Shown here in pieces: positions 1-6,916 of a stretch of DNA of 7,015 bases (its first letter is position 1; every line of letters begins with the position of its first letter). The stretch covers positions 1 through 7,015 of the forward strand of contig CAJLGN010000067.1 in the NCBI GenBank assembly GCA_905206195.1, read 5' to 3'. The notes beneath the pieces are model-generated. The model ran no database searches, was not told the DNA's origin, and worked only from the letters and a program-made list of their open reading frames with translations. The stretch is from an uncultured Roseburia sp. (GTDB taxonomy: Bacteria > Bacillota > Clostridia > Lachnospirales > Lachnospiraceae). The position numbers and the translations under genes were made by a program.

Positions 1-1326
1 GTGTCTGCCAAGACACAGCACAACGAGGTGGCTCCCGCGCAGCACGAGCTTGCGCCGATCTACGCGCCGGCAAATGTTGCTGTAGATCACAACCAGCTTA
101 TCATGGAGACCCTAAAAAAGGTGGCGGGACGTCAGGGCTTGCAGTGCCTTCTTCACGAGAAACCATTTGCGGGTGTGAACGGTTCGGGAAAGCACAACAA
201 TTGGTCTATCACCACGGACGACGGGATCAACCTCTTGGAACCGGGCAAGACGCCACATGAGAATGTGCAGTTTTTGCTCGTGTTGACCTGTATCTTAAAG
301 GCAGTTGACAAACATGCGGATCTTTTGCGCGAATCGGCGGCGGATGTCGGAAACGATCACCGCCTTGGGGCAAATGAGGCGCCGCCTGCCATCATATCTG
401 TCTATCTTGGAGAGCAGCTTGAGGATGTGCTGACACAGTTGATCAGCACGGGCTCAGCTACACACAGTATCTCCGGAGAGAGACTTGAGACAGGGGTGCG
501 AACACTCCCGGATTTCATGAAGGATGCGACGGACCGCAATCGAACCTCGCCGTTTGCATTCACCGGAAATAAATTTGAGTTCCGCATGGTGGGATCGCAG
601 GATTCTGTGGCACAGCCGAATGTGGTCTTAAATACGATCGTGGCGGAGGCGTTTGCCGAGGCGTGCGATGTGCTGGAAAAAGCAGACGATTTTGATATTG
701 CAGTACATGATCTGATCAAAGAGTACGCGGCGGATCACCAGAGAATCGTATTTAACGGCAACGGATACTCTCAGGAGTGGGTTGAGGAGGCAAAGCGGCG
801 CGGACTCTCAAATATTACCTCCATGGTGGATGCAATTCCGGCGCTAAACACAGAGAAATCGGTAGCTTTATTTGAGAAGTTTAGGGTGTTTACCAGAGCG
901 GAGCTGGATTCCCGCGTGGAGATTGAATATGAGACTTATGCGAAGGAGATCAATATCGAGGCGCGGGCTATGATCGATATTGCAACGAAGCAGATCATCC
1001 CGGCCGTGATCAGATACACAACCGTGCTGGCAGAGTCGATTAATAGTGTAAAAGCGGCGTGCGCTGCGGATGTCAGTGCACAGACTGAGATTTTGACGGA
1101 GGTGTCCGCTCTTCTGGCGTCCGCAAAAAAAGCACTGGGCAAACTTCAGGAGGTGACAGCGCAGGCTGCTGCGATGGAGCAGGGCAGAGAGCAGGCGGTA
1201 TATTATCATGATGTGGTGATGACGGTAATGAACAGCTTAAGAGCTCCGATCGATGAACTTGAGATGTTGGTGGATAAGTCGATGTGGCCGATGCCCTCCT
1301 ACGGAGATTTGATTTTTGAAGTATAA
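1..1326 (+). CDS. glnN: Glutamine synthetase type III, C-terminal part (5' end outside window)
   Basis: This enzyme makes glutamine from glutamate and ammonia with ATP in the cytoplasm, as a large dodecamer. The 441 visible codons carry the hallmark GSIII blocks: HNEVAPAQHELAP (about residues 7-19), the substrate/ATP-binding block FAGVNGSGKHNNWS (56-69, with His65 in the expected place), GNDHRLGANEAPPA (about 117-130), and the GNKFEFRMVGSQDS block (about 190-203), followed by the helical C-terminal region and the typical PMPSYGDLIFEV end. Full-length GSIII is about 700 residues, so roughly the first 250 lie upstream. The GTG at position 1 is almost certainly an internal valine, because homologues continue in frame before this HNEVAPAQHE block. 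The reading frame is undamaged. The stop TAA at 1324-1326 runs into an A tract and two hairpins. The gene before it cannot be seen, so its control cannot be judged. Confidence 0.97.
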   Translation: MSAKTQHNEVAPAQHELAPIYAPANVAVDHNQLIMETLKKVAGRQGLQCLLHEKPFAGVNGSGKHNNWSITTDDGINLLEPGKTPHENVQFLLVLTCILKAVDKHADLLRESAADVGNDHRLGANEAPPAIISVYLGEQLEDVLTQLISTGSATHSISGERLETGVRTLPDFMKDATDRNRTSPFAFTGNKFEFRMVGSQDSVAQPNVVLNTIVAEAFAEACDVLEKADDFDIAVHDLIKEYAADHQRIVFNGNGYSQEWVEEAKRRGLSNITSMVDAIPALNTEKSVALFEKFRVFTRAELDSRVEIEYETYAKEINIEARAMIDIATKQIIPAVIRYTTVLAESINSVKAACAADVSAQTEILTEVSALLASAKKALGKLQEVTAQAAAMEQGREQAVYYHDVVMTVMNSLRAPIDELEMLVDKSMWPMPSYGDLIFEV

Positions 1327-1347
1327 AAAAACTCCCTAAAAAGGGAG
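1325..1347 (-). terminator. Small hairpin with T tract on the minus strand
   Basis: CTCCCT (1332-1337) and AGGGAG (1342-1347) form a perfect 6-bp stem with an AAAA loop. Seven A residues precede it (1325-1331), so read on the minus strand it is stem-loop followed by TTTTTTT, the form of an intrinsic terminator. On the plus strand no T run follows. It would stop antisense transcription entering the glutamine synthetase gene, or simply form part of the 3' end structure of the glnN transcript. The stem is short, so this is a moderate call. Confidence 0.4.
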
Positions 1348-1349
1348 GA

Positions 1350-1374
1350 TGCCAGGTGACAAAGTCACCTGGCA
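1350..1374. terminator. Perfect 11-bp hairpin behind glnN, terminator or palindromic repeat
   Basis: TGCCAGGTGAC (1350-1360) and GTCACCTGGCA (1364-1374) are exact reverse complements around an AAA loop, giving a GC-rich, very stable hairpin 23 nt after the glnN stop codon. The plus-strand sequence after it is only weakly T-rich (GTTTTAT at 1387-1393), so it is not a textbook intrinsic terminator. It may still terminate or protect the 3' end of the glnN mRNA. A perfect GC-rich palindrome in an intergenic gap could also be one copy of a dispersed REP-like element, which a single window cannot show. Confidence 0.5.
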
Positions 1375-1396
1375 GATTATGAAAAAGTTTTATAAT
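1369..1396 (+). promoter_or_regulatory. Candidate sigma-A promoter of the ABC importer operon
   Basis: A perfect -10 hexamer TATAAT sits at 1391-1396. Sixteen nt upstream is CTGGCA (1369-1374), which matches the -35 consensus at four of six positions and lies in the right arm of the preceding hairpin. Transcription would start near 1403, inside the Fur-like palindrome, and leave a leader of about 150 nt before the binding-protein gene. The arrangement of -10 followed by an operator over the start site is what supports the call; the -35 alone is weak. Confidence 0.45.
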
Positions 1397-1401
1397 TAAC
1401 A

Positions 1402-1420
1402 AATAATGATAATTATCATT
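1402..1420. promoter_or_regulatory. Fur-box-like operator
   Basis: Positions 1405-1420 read AATGATAATTATCATT, a perfect 16-bp palindrome. The 19-nt stretch 1402-1420 agrees with the classic Fur consensus (GATAATGATAATCATTATC) at 15 of 19 positions by my count. It begins just after the candidate -10 box and covers the predicted start site, where a bound repressor would block transcription. By known Fur behaviour this would mean repression of the ABC operon when iron is plentiful. Other Fur-family regulators (Zur, PerR) bind related palindromes, so the metal or signal is inferred. Confidence 0.6.
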
Positions 1421-1555
1421 TCCATGGTCTTAGTATATGACAAAGAAATGAAGTTTTCGTGTTTGCAGGATGAAAGATTTTTGAATCTTAAATGAATAAA
1501 TTGTGAACGGCAATATTTTCAAACGAAAATAAAAAACGAAGGAGAGTACAGAAAA

Positions 1556-2626
1556 ATGAAAAAATTGATTTCTCTTATGCTTACACTGGCTTTTTCTGTG
1601 TCAGTGCTGGCGGGCTGCGGCGCGGATGGTCCGGGGGAGCCTGCAGGAAGCAGCAGCTCAGAGTCTGTAATGACGGAGAAGGCAAGCACAGAAGTCCAGA
1701 CCACAGAAGCTTCTCCATCCGTCGATATAAAAATTGCGGCGTTGAAGGGTCCCACAGCGATGGGTATGGTACAGTTTATGTCGGAGGCTGAAGCAGGCAC
1801 TCTGACCGATCACAATTATCAATTCTCAATTGTGGCGTCGCCAGATGAAGTGACACCGCTGCTTGTGCAGGGCAAGCTGGATATCGCTGCGGTTCCTGCG
1901 AATCTGGCATCTGTTCTCTACAATAATACTGCAGGTGAAATTCAGGTGCTCGCAATCAATACTCTGGGTGTCCTCTATATTGTAGAGAGTGGGGATAGTG
2001 TTTCTTCTGTCGCCGATTTGAAGGGAAAAACAATTTATGCCAGCGGTAAGGGGGCTACACCGGAATATGCGCTGAATTATATGTTGGCGCAAAACGGAAT
2101 TGATCCCAAGACGGATGTCTCAATTGAGTGGAAAAGTGAGCATACGGAGTGTCTTTCTGCGCTGATGGCGGAGGAAAATGCGATTGCCATGCTGCCACAG
2201 CCGTTTGTGACAACGGCGCAGACAAAGAGTGAAAAGATCCGCGTTGCCTTGGATATGACGGAGGAGTGGAACAGGCTGCAGGATGGAAATGATCATCCAT
2301 CGGCACTGATTACCGGAGTCGTTGTTGGCCGAAAGGCTTTTGCGGAGGAGAATCCTGAGGCCGTTTCAGCATTTTTGACCCATTATGAGGCGTCCGTGCA
2401 GTATGTCAATGAAAATACGGCTGATGCGGCTGAGCTGGTAGGAGCATACGGGATCGTGGACTCTGAGATTGCAAAGGAAGCGCTTCCCTATTGTAATATC
2501 ACGTTCATAGAGGGGACTGAGATGAAGGAAAAGCTCTCCGGTTATCTTGATGTGCTGTTTCGCCAGAATGAGAAAGCTGTCGGCGGGACCATTCCGGGGG
2601 ACGACTTTTATTATAGTCGTGGATAG
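1556..2626 (+). CDS. ABC transporter substrate-binding lipoprotein, NitT/TauT/ThiY type
   Basis: This is the extracytoplasmic binding protein of an ABC importer, anchored to the membrane by lipid. The start is set by GAAGGAGAG at 1538-1546, nine nt before the ATG. The signal peptide (residues 1-20) ends in the lipobox LAGC with Cys21 as the lipidated residue, followed by a Ser/Thr/Glu-rich linker to about residue 55. The mature domain runs from about 57 to 350 and shows the periplasmic-binding-protein type II pattern of the COG0715 group: an opening IKIAALKGPTAMGM strand and loop (58-71), GKLDIAAVPANLASVLYN (106-123), LAINTLGVLYIVE (132-144), the interdomain DLKGKTIYASGKG (154-166), and a closing helical region. 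This group binds nitrate, sulfonates, thiamine precursors and other small molecules; the ligand here cannot be read. The permease and ATPase genes follow at once, with three nt between this stop and the next start. Control by the upstream Fur-like site is likely. Confidence 0.9.
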   Translation: MKKLISLMLTLAFSVSVLAGCGADGPGEPAGSSSSESVMTEKASTEVQTTEASPSVDIKIAALKGPTAMGMVQFMSEAEAGTLTDHNYQFSIVASPDEVTPLLVQGKLDIAAVPANLASVLYNNTAGEIQVLAINTLGVLYIVESGDSVSSVADLKGKTIYASGKGATPEYALNYMLAQNGIDPKTDVSIEWKSEHTECLSALMAEENAIAMLPQPFVTTAQTKSEKIRVALDMTEEWNRLQDGNDHPSALITGVVVGRKAFAEENPEAVSAFLTHYEASVQYVNENTADAAELVGAYGIVDSEIAKEALPYCNITFIEGTEMKEKLSGYLDVLFRQNEKAVGGTIPGDDFYYSRG

Positions 2627-2629
2627 TCC

Positions 2630-3370
2630 ATGAAAAAAATAAGGATATGGGCAGTTTTATTTTGGCTGTTTGTATGGCAAGTCGGAAGCATGCTGTTGGG
2701 GCACGAAATTCTCTTGGTTTCCCCAGTGCGGGTAATCTTGCGTCTGGTGGCACTGGCAGGGGCGCTTGATTTTTGGCAGTCGATCGCTTTTTCATCGCTG
2801 CATATAGGGGTGGGGTTTTTCTCCGCCGTTGTGTGCGGCGTGCTTCTCGCAGTTTTGTCCTCACGCTATAGGAGAGTCAAGGAGCTGCTGGCACCCGCCA
2901 TGCTTGCGATTAAAACCATTCCAGTGGCATCTTTTATCATACTGGCGTTACTCTGGTTTTCGTCGCGGAATCTTTCTGTTTTTATTTCGTTACTCATGAT
3001 GCTTCCGGTGGTGTATACCAATACATGAAACGGAATCGAAGCGATACCGAGATAAATTGTTGAGATGGCAGAAGTTTTTTCTGTGCCTGCGGGGAGAAGC
3101 GTTCGCTATTTGTATTTACCACAGATCATGCCGTTTTTTTCCTCCGGCTGTGAAATCGCGCTTGGGCTCTGCTGGAAATCTGGAATTGCTGCCGAGGTAA
3201 TCGGGATGCCGCGGGGGTCGATCGGCGAAATGCTCCAACAGGCAAAGATTTATCTTGATACACCGGATTTGTTTGCCTGGACGTTGGTGATTGTGTTAAT
3301 CAGTGTTACTTTTGAAAAGCTTTTTCTCCTTTTTTTGAAAAGGAGCAATCGAATTTTAGAGAGGGTGTAA
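2630..3370 (+). pseudogene. ABC importer permease interrupted by two in-frame stop codons
   Basis: This is the membrane permease of the importer, related to SsuC/TauC/ThiX (BPD_transp_1). Read as one frame it spans 246 codons, the normal family length, but codon 133 is TGA (3026-3028) and codon 142 is TAA (3053-3055). Both sides remain in the same frame and look conserved. The first part (132 residues) holds hydrophobic segments at about 6-24, 53-78, 93-108 and 115-130. The second part (from the ATG at 3065, 101 residues) holds the EAA-type coupling loop (EMAEVFSVPAGRSVRYLYLPQ, split here as EM plus AEVFSVPAGRSVRYLYLP), then two membrane segments ending near 3360. The stops lie at the start of this cytoplasmic loop. 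The ATG at 3065 has no clear ribosome binding site, so independent translation of the second half is doubtful. No indel is needed; two substitutions explain it. Sequencing error or a recent knockout are the main alternatives. The start ATG at 2630 has only a weak site (GTGGATAG) and probably depends on coupling to the preceding gene. Confidence 0.8.
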
Positions 3371-3373
3371 AGC

Positions 3374-3964
3374 GTGACAGATATCGTGATACACAATATC
3401 AGCAAAAGTTATGCGGGGAAAATAGTGCTGAATCATTTTTCTGCGGTTGTCCCGGCGGGGAAAATTACTTGTATTATGGCGCCCTCCGGATCTGGAAAAA
3501 CGACCCTGCTTAGAATTTTGATGGGATTGGAGGATCCGGATAGCGGACAGATTACAGGGTTATCTGGTTTGCGTCGCAGTGCCGTCTTTCAGGAGGACCG
3601 ACTCTGCGAAAACTTAAATCCGATCGCCAATATACGTCTAACCGCAGCGCATGCCACAATAGAGCAGGTGCTGGAGGCCATGCATACTGTGGGTCTTGTA
3701 AATTGTGAATCGCAGCCGATTTGCGAATTTTCCGGAGGCATGAAACGCCGTGTTGCCATCTTGCGGGCGTTGATGAGCCAATATGACATCTTATTTTTGG
3801 ACGAGCCTTTTCGAGGGCTGGATACCGTCACAAAGGAGTTCGTCATGAAGTATACTTTAGAAAGCTGTAAAGGCTTTACGGTCATTTTGGTCACGCATGA
3901 TCCGGCAGAGGCAGAGTTTTTTTCTGCCGGTCAAGTAATTGCCCTGCAAGAAAGTCTGATATGA
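3374..3964 (+). CDS. ABC importer ATP-binding protein, short NitT/TauT-type
   Basis: This is the cytoplasmic ATPase that drives the importer by coupling to the permease EAA loop. Every nucleotide-binding motif is present: Walker A APSGSGKT (residues 36-43, Lys42), Q-loop Gln73 in VFQEDRL, signature FSGGM (119-123), Walker B DILFLDE (138-144, catalytic Glu144), D-loop GLD (148-150) and switch His175 in LVTHD. The first Walker A residue is Ala rather than Gly, which the [AG]xxxxGK[ST] pattern allows. At 196 residues it lacks the C-terminal extension of the usual 240-260-residue members and is close to a minimal ATPase core. It starts with GTG at 3374, three nt after the permease stop, with AGAGAGGG about eight nt upstream. 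It appears intact, so the operon's damage is confined to the permease. The ligand is unknown. Confidence 0.9.
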   Translation: MTDIVIHNISKSYAGKIVLNHFSAVVPAGKITCIMAPSGSGKTTLLRILMGLEDPDSGQITGLSGLRRSAVFQEDRLCENLNPIANIRLTAAHATIEQVLEAMHTVGLVNCESQPICEFSGGMKRRVAILRALMSQYDILFLDEPFRGLDTVTKEFVMKYTLESCKGFTVILVTHDPAEAEFFSAGQVIALQESLI

Positions 3965-4023
3965 GACGGCCTACGCGGGTCTGAACAATTTTTTGTTTTA
4001 ATTGAAAATGATATTTTGTTATA

Positions 4024-4080
4024 AAAAACCGACCTCCCATAAGTTTGATTTTTAAGTCTGACTCATGGGAGGTCGGTTTA
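4024..4080. terminator. Bidirectional intrinsic terminator between convergent genes
   Basis: A perfect 15-bp stem is formed by 4026-4040 (AAACCGACCTCCCAT) and 4065-4079 (ATGGGAGGTCGGTTT) around a 24-nt AT-rich loop. On the minus strand the stem ends in a run of T (complement of 4024-4028), making a strong terminator for the PBP gene, which ends 48 nt away at 4128. On the plus strand the stem ends in GGTTTAATTA, a weaker but usable T-rich tail for the ABC operon ending at 3964. Confidence 0.88.
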
Positions 4081-4127
4081 ATTATAGCTTTCGGAGTATC
4101 TTTTTTTGACTATGAATGATAATTCTA

Positions 4128-6731
4128 TCATTGCGGCGGTGCATCTGACGGTGGCACTGCGGTATTGTCGACACCTGGAACCGGGTTGAATGGGGCATTC
4201 TGGTAAGGTGTGGCAGGCGCATTGTGGAGTGTGCAGACGTTCGCCAATGATTCTTCTGTCAGCAGGTACGGGGCATCCTCCGTTGTCGGAGACCCACCGA
4301 TGACATATACGCCCGAGGCTTGGGTGTACGGACAATTGCTTCCTGCAAGCTGACCGGACTCCGTACAGATATTTGCCAGAATATGATGATCACAATATTC
4401 GGTGGGAACCGTTCCCTCCGCAAAATATTCGGTGTAAACGGTGCTGCCGCGCGGGTCGTTGGTGCACACGCCCTCGATGGGGAGTTTTCCGGACTCTTTG
4501 CACACAGCTGCAGTCACGATGCCGTCCGGCTTTTCAAAATCCTTAAAGGGGAGGTCTTCGTGGATGCGCTTCATGACCGCTTTCCAGATCGTCTTCGGAT
4601 AATTGGTGCTCTGACCGCTCTGTGACGTATTGTCGTCGTAGCCGCCCCACACGACGCAGGTATAATAAGGTGTGTACCCCGCAAACAGAGCGTCTCGGCT
4701 GTTGGTTGTTGTTCCGGATTTGCCCGCCTGTGCCATACTGCTCCCAAAGTATGCGCTTGTGCCGGTTCCCTGGGTCATGACATCTTTCATGGCGTCCGTC
4801 AGAAGCCATGCGGTGGTATCCTTGAGAACAGTATGTGACTCTGGTGAAGTATTGTCTATCAGGACGTTGCCGTCGTGATCTAAGATCCTCGTGTAAAACT
4901 TCGGCTTGAGGTAGGTGCCGCCTCCAGCGATGGTTGCGTAGGCCGCAGTCAATTCGAGATTCGTCACACCGTAGGAGAGACCGCCGAGGGCGAGTGTCTC
5001 ATTGCCGCTCTCCTCAATGCCGACCGTGGTGAAGCCGAAGCTGCGAATATAGTCATACCCGAGGGAGGGACCGATCTGCGCAAGTGTCTTGACGGTCACG
5101 ACATTGATGGAAGTCGTGATTGCTTCGCGCAGTGTGGTAAAGCCGCGGTAACGCTTGTCGTAATTGTTTACAGCTTTACCCTCTCCGGTCGTATAGTTAT
5201 AAGGAGCGTCATCCTGAACCGACGCCAGAGTCAGGCCTCCGGCATCCAGAGCTGGTGCGAAGGACGCGATGATCTTGAAGGTTGAGCCGGGCTGTCTGGG
5301 AGTGTCTGTGGCACGGTTGAGCGTCTTATTTCCGGTTTTCTCACCCCGCCCTCCGACGATGGCCTTGACCTCGCCGGTGCTCTGATCAATGATGGTCAAA
5401 GCAGTCTGGGGCTGCAGCGTGTAGGTGACGGTCTCGCTTCCCTCGACGATGGTATCGCCGTCCTTCATGATGTCGGTCTTGTACTTCTCGATGGCAGCCT
5501 GGGCATCTTCCTCGGAAGAGAAATTGATATTGTATTTCTTGTTTGCCGACTGGTAATAGGAGAGCATCGTCTGGTCACTGTAATGTGATATGGTACCGTC
5601 CGGGGACTGAATGGACACCCGGTAGGAGAAGGAAATCTTTGGGGCGGAAGCGTAATTATCCAGATTATTGATTTCCTCATCACAGATCGTCTGGATCGCT
5701 GGATCCTGTGTGGACTCAATGGTCAGACCACCCTGATAGAGTGCTTTGTACGCCTGCGTTTCCGTGTAGCCAAGCTGTTCGATGAGATCTTGTATGACCT
5801 CGTTTGTCAACTCATCCACGAAATAGGAGTTGATATTCACATCTTCCTTCTCCACATTGACAAGCTGGATGCGGTCGTACACGTTGTCAGCGAGCGCATC
5901 ATCGTATTCTGACTGGCTGATATATTCCTGCTCGAGCATATTGTCCAAGACCTTTTGCCGTCTCGTCGCGTTGTTCTTGGCGTTTGAGATCGGATTATAA
6001 CCGGTAGGGCTCTTTGTGATCGCGGCGAGTACCGCACTCTCAGAGAGCGTCAGGTCCGATACGTCTTTTCCAAAATAGCGCTCCGACGCAACGCCGACGC
6101 CGAGCGAGTTCTGCCCGAGATTGATGGTGTTTAGATAGTTCTCAAGAATCCAGTCTTTGTCAACTACCTTCTCCAGTTCCAGTGCCAGATATTGCTCCTG
6201 AATTTTGCGCTCGAGCTTGTCCGCGAAGGAGCTCTCACTGGTCCAGTCGGTAAACACGTTGTTCTTTAGAAGCTGCTGTGTGATGGTGCTGGCGCCCTCG
6301 GAAAAATTGCCGGAGGTGATACCGACCATACCAGCGCGGAGAATACCCCTTACGTCGATGCCGTTGTGATCGTAGAAGCGCTCGTCCTCGATCGCAACAA
6401 AAGCGTGCTGCAGATTTAGGGGAATCTCGTCGATGGTGACATATTTCCGGTTGGATCCGGATGCGACCAGAGTCGCGGTTGTATTGCCATCCGCATCAAG
6501 CACGGTGGTAAGGTAGCCGGTCGGTGTCGCATCGATGTCCTCGATGGACGGAGCGGAGTCGATGAATCCAGCGAGCACGCCGAATCCAGCACAGCCGCCA
6601 ATCACCGCGACTGCAAAAAAGCATATGAGCAATGCCTTGCAAAAAACCACACTAAATTTTTTGCGAATCATGGTACTTTTGGAAGCGAGCTCTCGTTCGC
6701 GCTTCCGCGTACGTTTCTTGCCATAATTCAT
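4128..6731 (-). CDS. Class A penicillin-binding protein (glycosyltransferase plus transpeptidase)
   Basis: This bifunctional enzyme polymerises lipid II into glycan strands and cross-links the peptides on the outer face of the membrane. It has 867 residues. A basic N-terminus precedes one membrane anchor at about 26-56. The GT51 glycosyltransferase domain shows EDERFYDHNG (115-124, catalytic Glu115), GASTITQQ (146-153), RKIQE (175-179) and ILENYLN (195-201). The transpeptidase shows STFK (Ser483 nucleophile, Lys486), SIN (541-543) and KSGTT (671-675), so both activities should be intact. About 75 residues at 365-440 between the two domains form an extra segment. The C-terminal part after about 740 has six cysteines, including two similar blocks with CxESG (744-748 and 789-793), and a Pro-rich tail. 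The start is fixed by AAGGAGG (complement of 6738-6744), six nt before the ATG. It is a single-gene unit, convergent with the ABC operon and divergent from the yigZ-like gene. PBP1a/PonA-like; the exact paralogue name is not certain. Confidence 0.96.
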   Translation of the reverse strand: MNYGKKRTRKRERELASKSTMIRKKFSVVFCKALLICFFAVAVIGGCAGFGVLAGFIDSAPSIEDIDATPTGYLTTVLDADGNTTATLVASGSNRKYVTIDEIPLNLQHAFVAIEDERFYDHNGIDVRGILRAGMVGITSGNFSEGASTITQQLLKNNVFTDWTSESSFADKLERKIQEQYLALELEKVVDKDWILENYLNTINLGQNSLGVGVASERYFGKDVSDLTLSESAVLAAITKSPTGYNPISNAKNNATRRQKVLDNMLEQEYISQSEYDDALADNVYDRIQLVNVEKEDVNINSYFVDELTNEVIQDLIEQLGYTETQAYKALYQGGLTIESTQDPAIQTICDEEINNLDNYASAPKISFSYRVSIQSPDGTISHYSDQTMLSYYQSANKKYNINFSSEEDAQAAIEKYKTDIMKDGDTIVEGSETVTYTLQPQTALTIIDQSTGEVKAIVGGRGEKTGNKTLNRATDTPRQPGSTFKIIASFAPALDAGGLTLASVQDDAPYNYTTGEGKAVNNYDKRYRGFTTLREAITTSINVVTVKTLAQIGPSLGYDYIRSFGFTTVGIEESGNETLALGGLSYGVTNLELTAAYATIAGGGTYLKPKFYTRILDHDGNVLIDNTSPESHTVLKDTTAWLLTDAMKDVMTQGTGTSAYFGSSMAQAGKSGTTTNSRDALFAGYTPYYTCVVWGGYDDNTSQSGQSTNYPKTIWKAVMKRIHEDLPFKDFEKPDGIVTAAVCKESGKLPIEGVCTNDPRGSTVYTEYFAEGTVPTEYCDHHILANICTESGQLAGSNCPYTQASGVYVIGGSPTTEDAPYLLTEESLANVCTLHNAPATPYQNAPFNPVPGVDNTAVPPSDAPPQ

Positions 6732-6766
6732 AGTAGGCCTCCTTTTTTCAAATTCATTATCACTGT

Positions 6767-6775
6767 ATTATACCA
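6767..6775 (-). promoter_or_regulatory. Extended -10 promoter of the PBP gene
   Basis: The minus strand reads TGGTATAAT here, a perfect -10 hexamer with the TGn extension. The -35 region 17 nt upstream (TTTATT) is poor, as is common with extended -10 promoters. Transcription would start near 6760 and give a leader of about 29 nt containing the AAGGAGG ribosome binding site. Confidence 0.6.
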
Positions 6776-6845
6776 AAGAAAGCTGTCAGAATAAAGAAAA
6801 AACTGAAAATACCATGTTTTCTTCATATTTTCTTAAGGAATAATA

Positions 6846-6875
6846 TTGCAAAATGGGAAATAAGCATGGTAGTAT
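6846..6875 (+). promoter_or_regulatory. Candidate promoter of the yigZ-like gene
   Basis: TTGCAA (6846-6851) resembles a -35 box. Eighteen nt later comes TAGTAT (6870-6875), a four-of-six -10 match preceded by TGG (6867-6869), which supplies the extended -10 element. The start site would be near 6882, about 35 nt before the chosen ATG. It lies back to back with the PBP promoter, roughly 70 nt away. Confidence 0.4.
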
Positions 6876-6916
6876 TTTATTAATTAAGAATGGCAGGGAA
6901 GAGAGAGTATGTATTT

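Noticed and set aside
402..1402. Several minus-strand open frames of 68-113 codons across and just beyond the glutamine synthetase gene
   Set aside because: They overlap a strongly conserved gene, have no recognisable protein features, and are explained by base composition of the coding strand.
1474..1489. AAGATT/AATCTT hairpin in the leader of the ABC operon, possible riboswitch part
   Set aside because: A 6-bp AT-rich stem alone is weak, and the leader shows no conserved riboswitch core or terminator/antiterminator pair that I can recognise.
3026..3028. TGA in the permease as a selenocysteine or recoded codon
   Set aside because: A second stop, TAA, follows eight codons later, no SECIS-like hairpin is evident just downstream, and this permease family has no known selenoprotein members.
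4078..4335. Minus-strand frame of 85 codons at the 3' end of the PBP gene
   Set aside because: It overlaps the PBP C-terminal coding region in another frame and has no family resemblance.
6810..6871. TACCATG (6810-6816) and CATGGTA (6865-6871) inverted repeat in the divergent promoter gap
   Set aside because: Seven bp arms 48 nt apart in AT-rich DNA are expected by chance, and no known regulator site is recognised.
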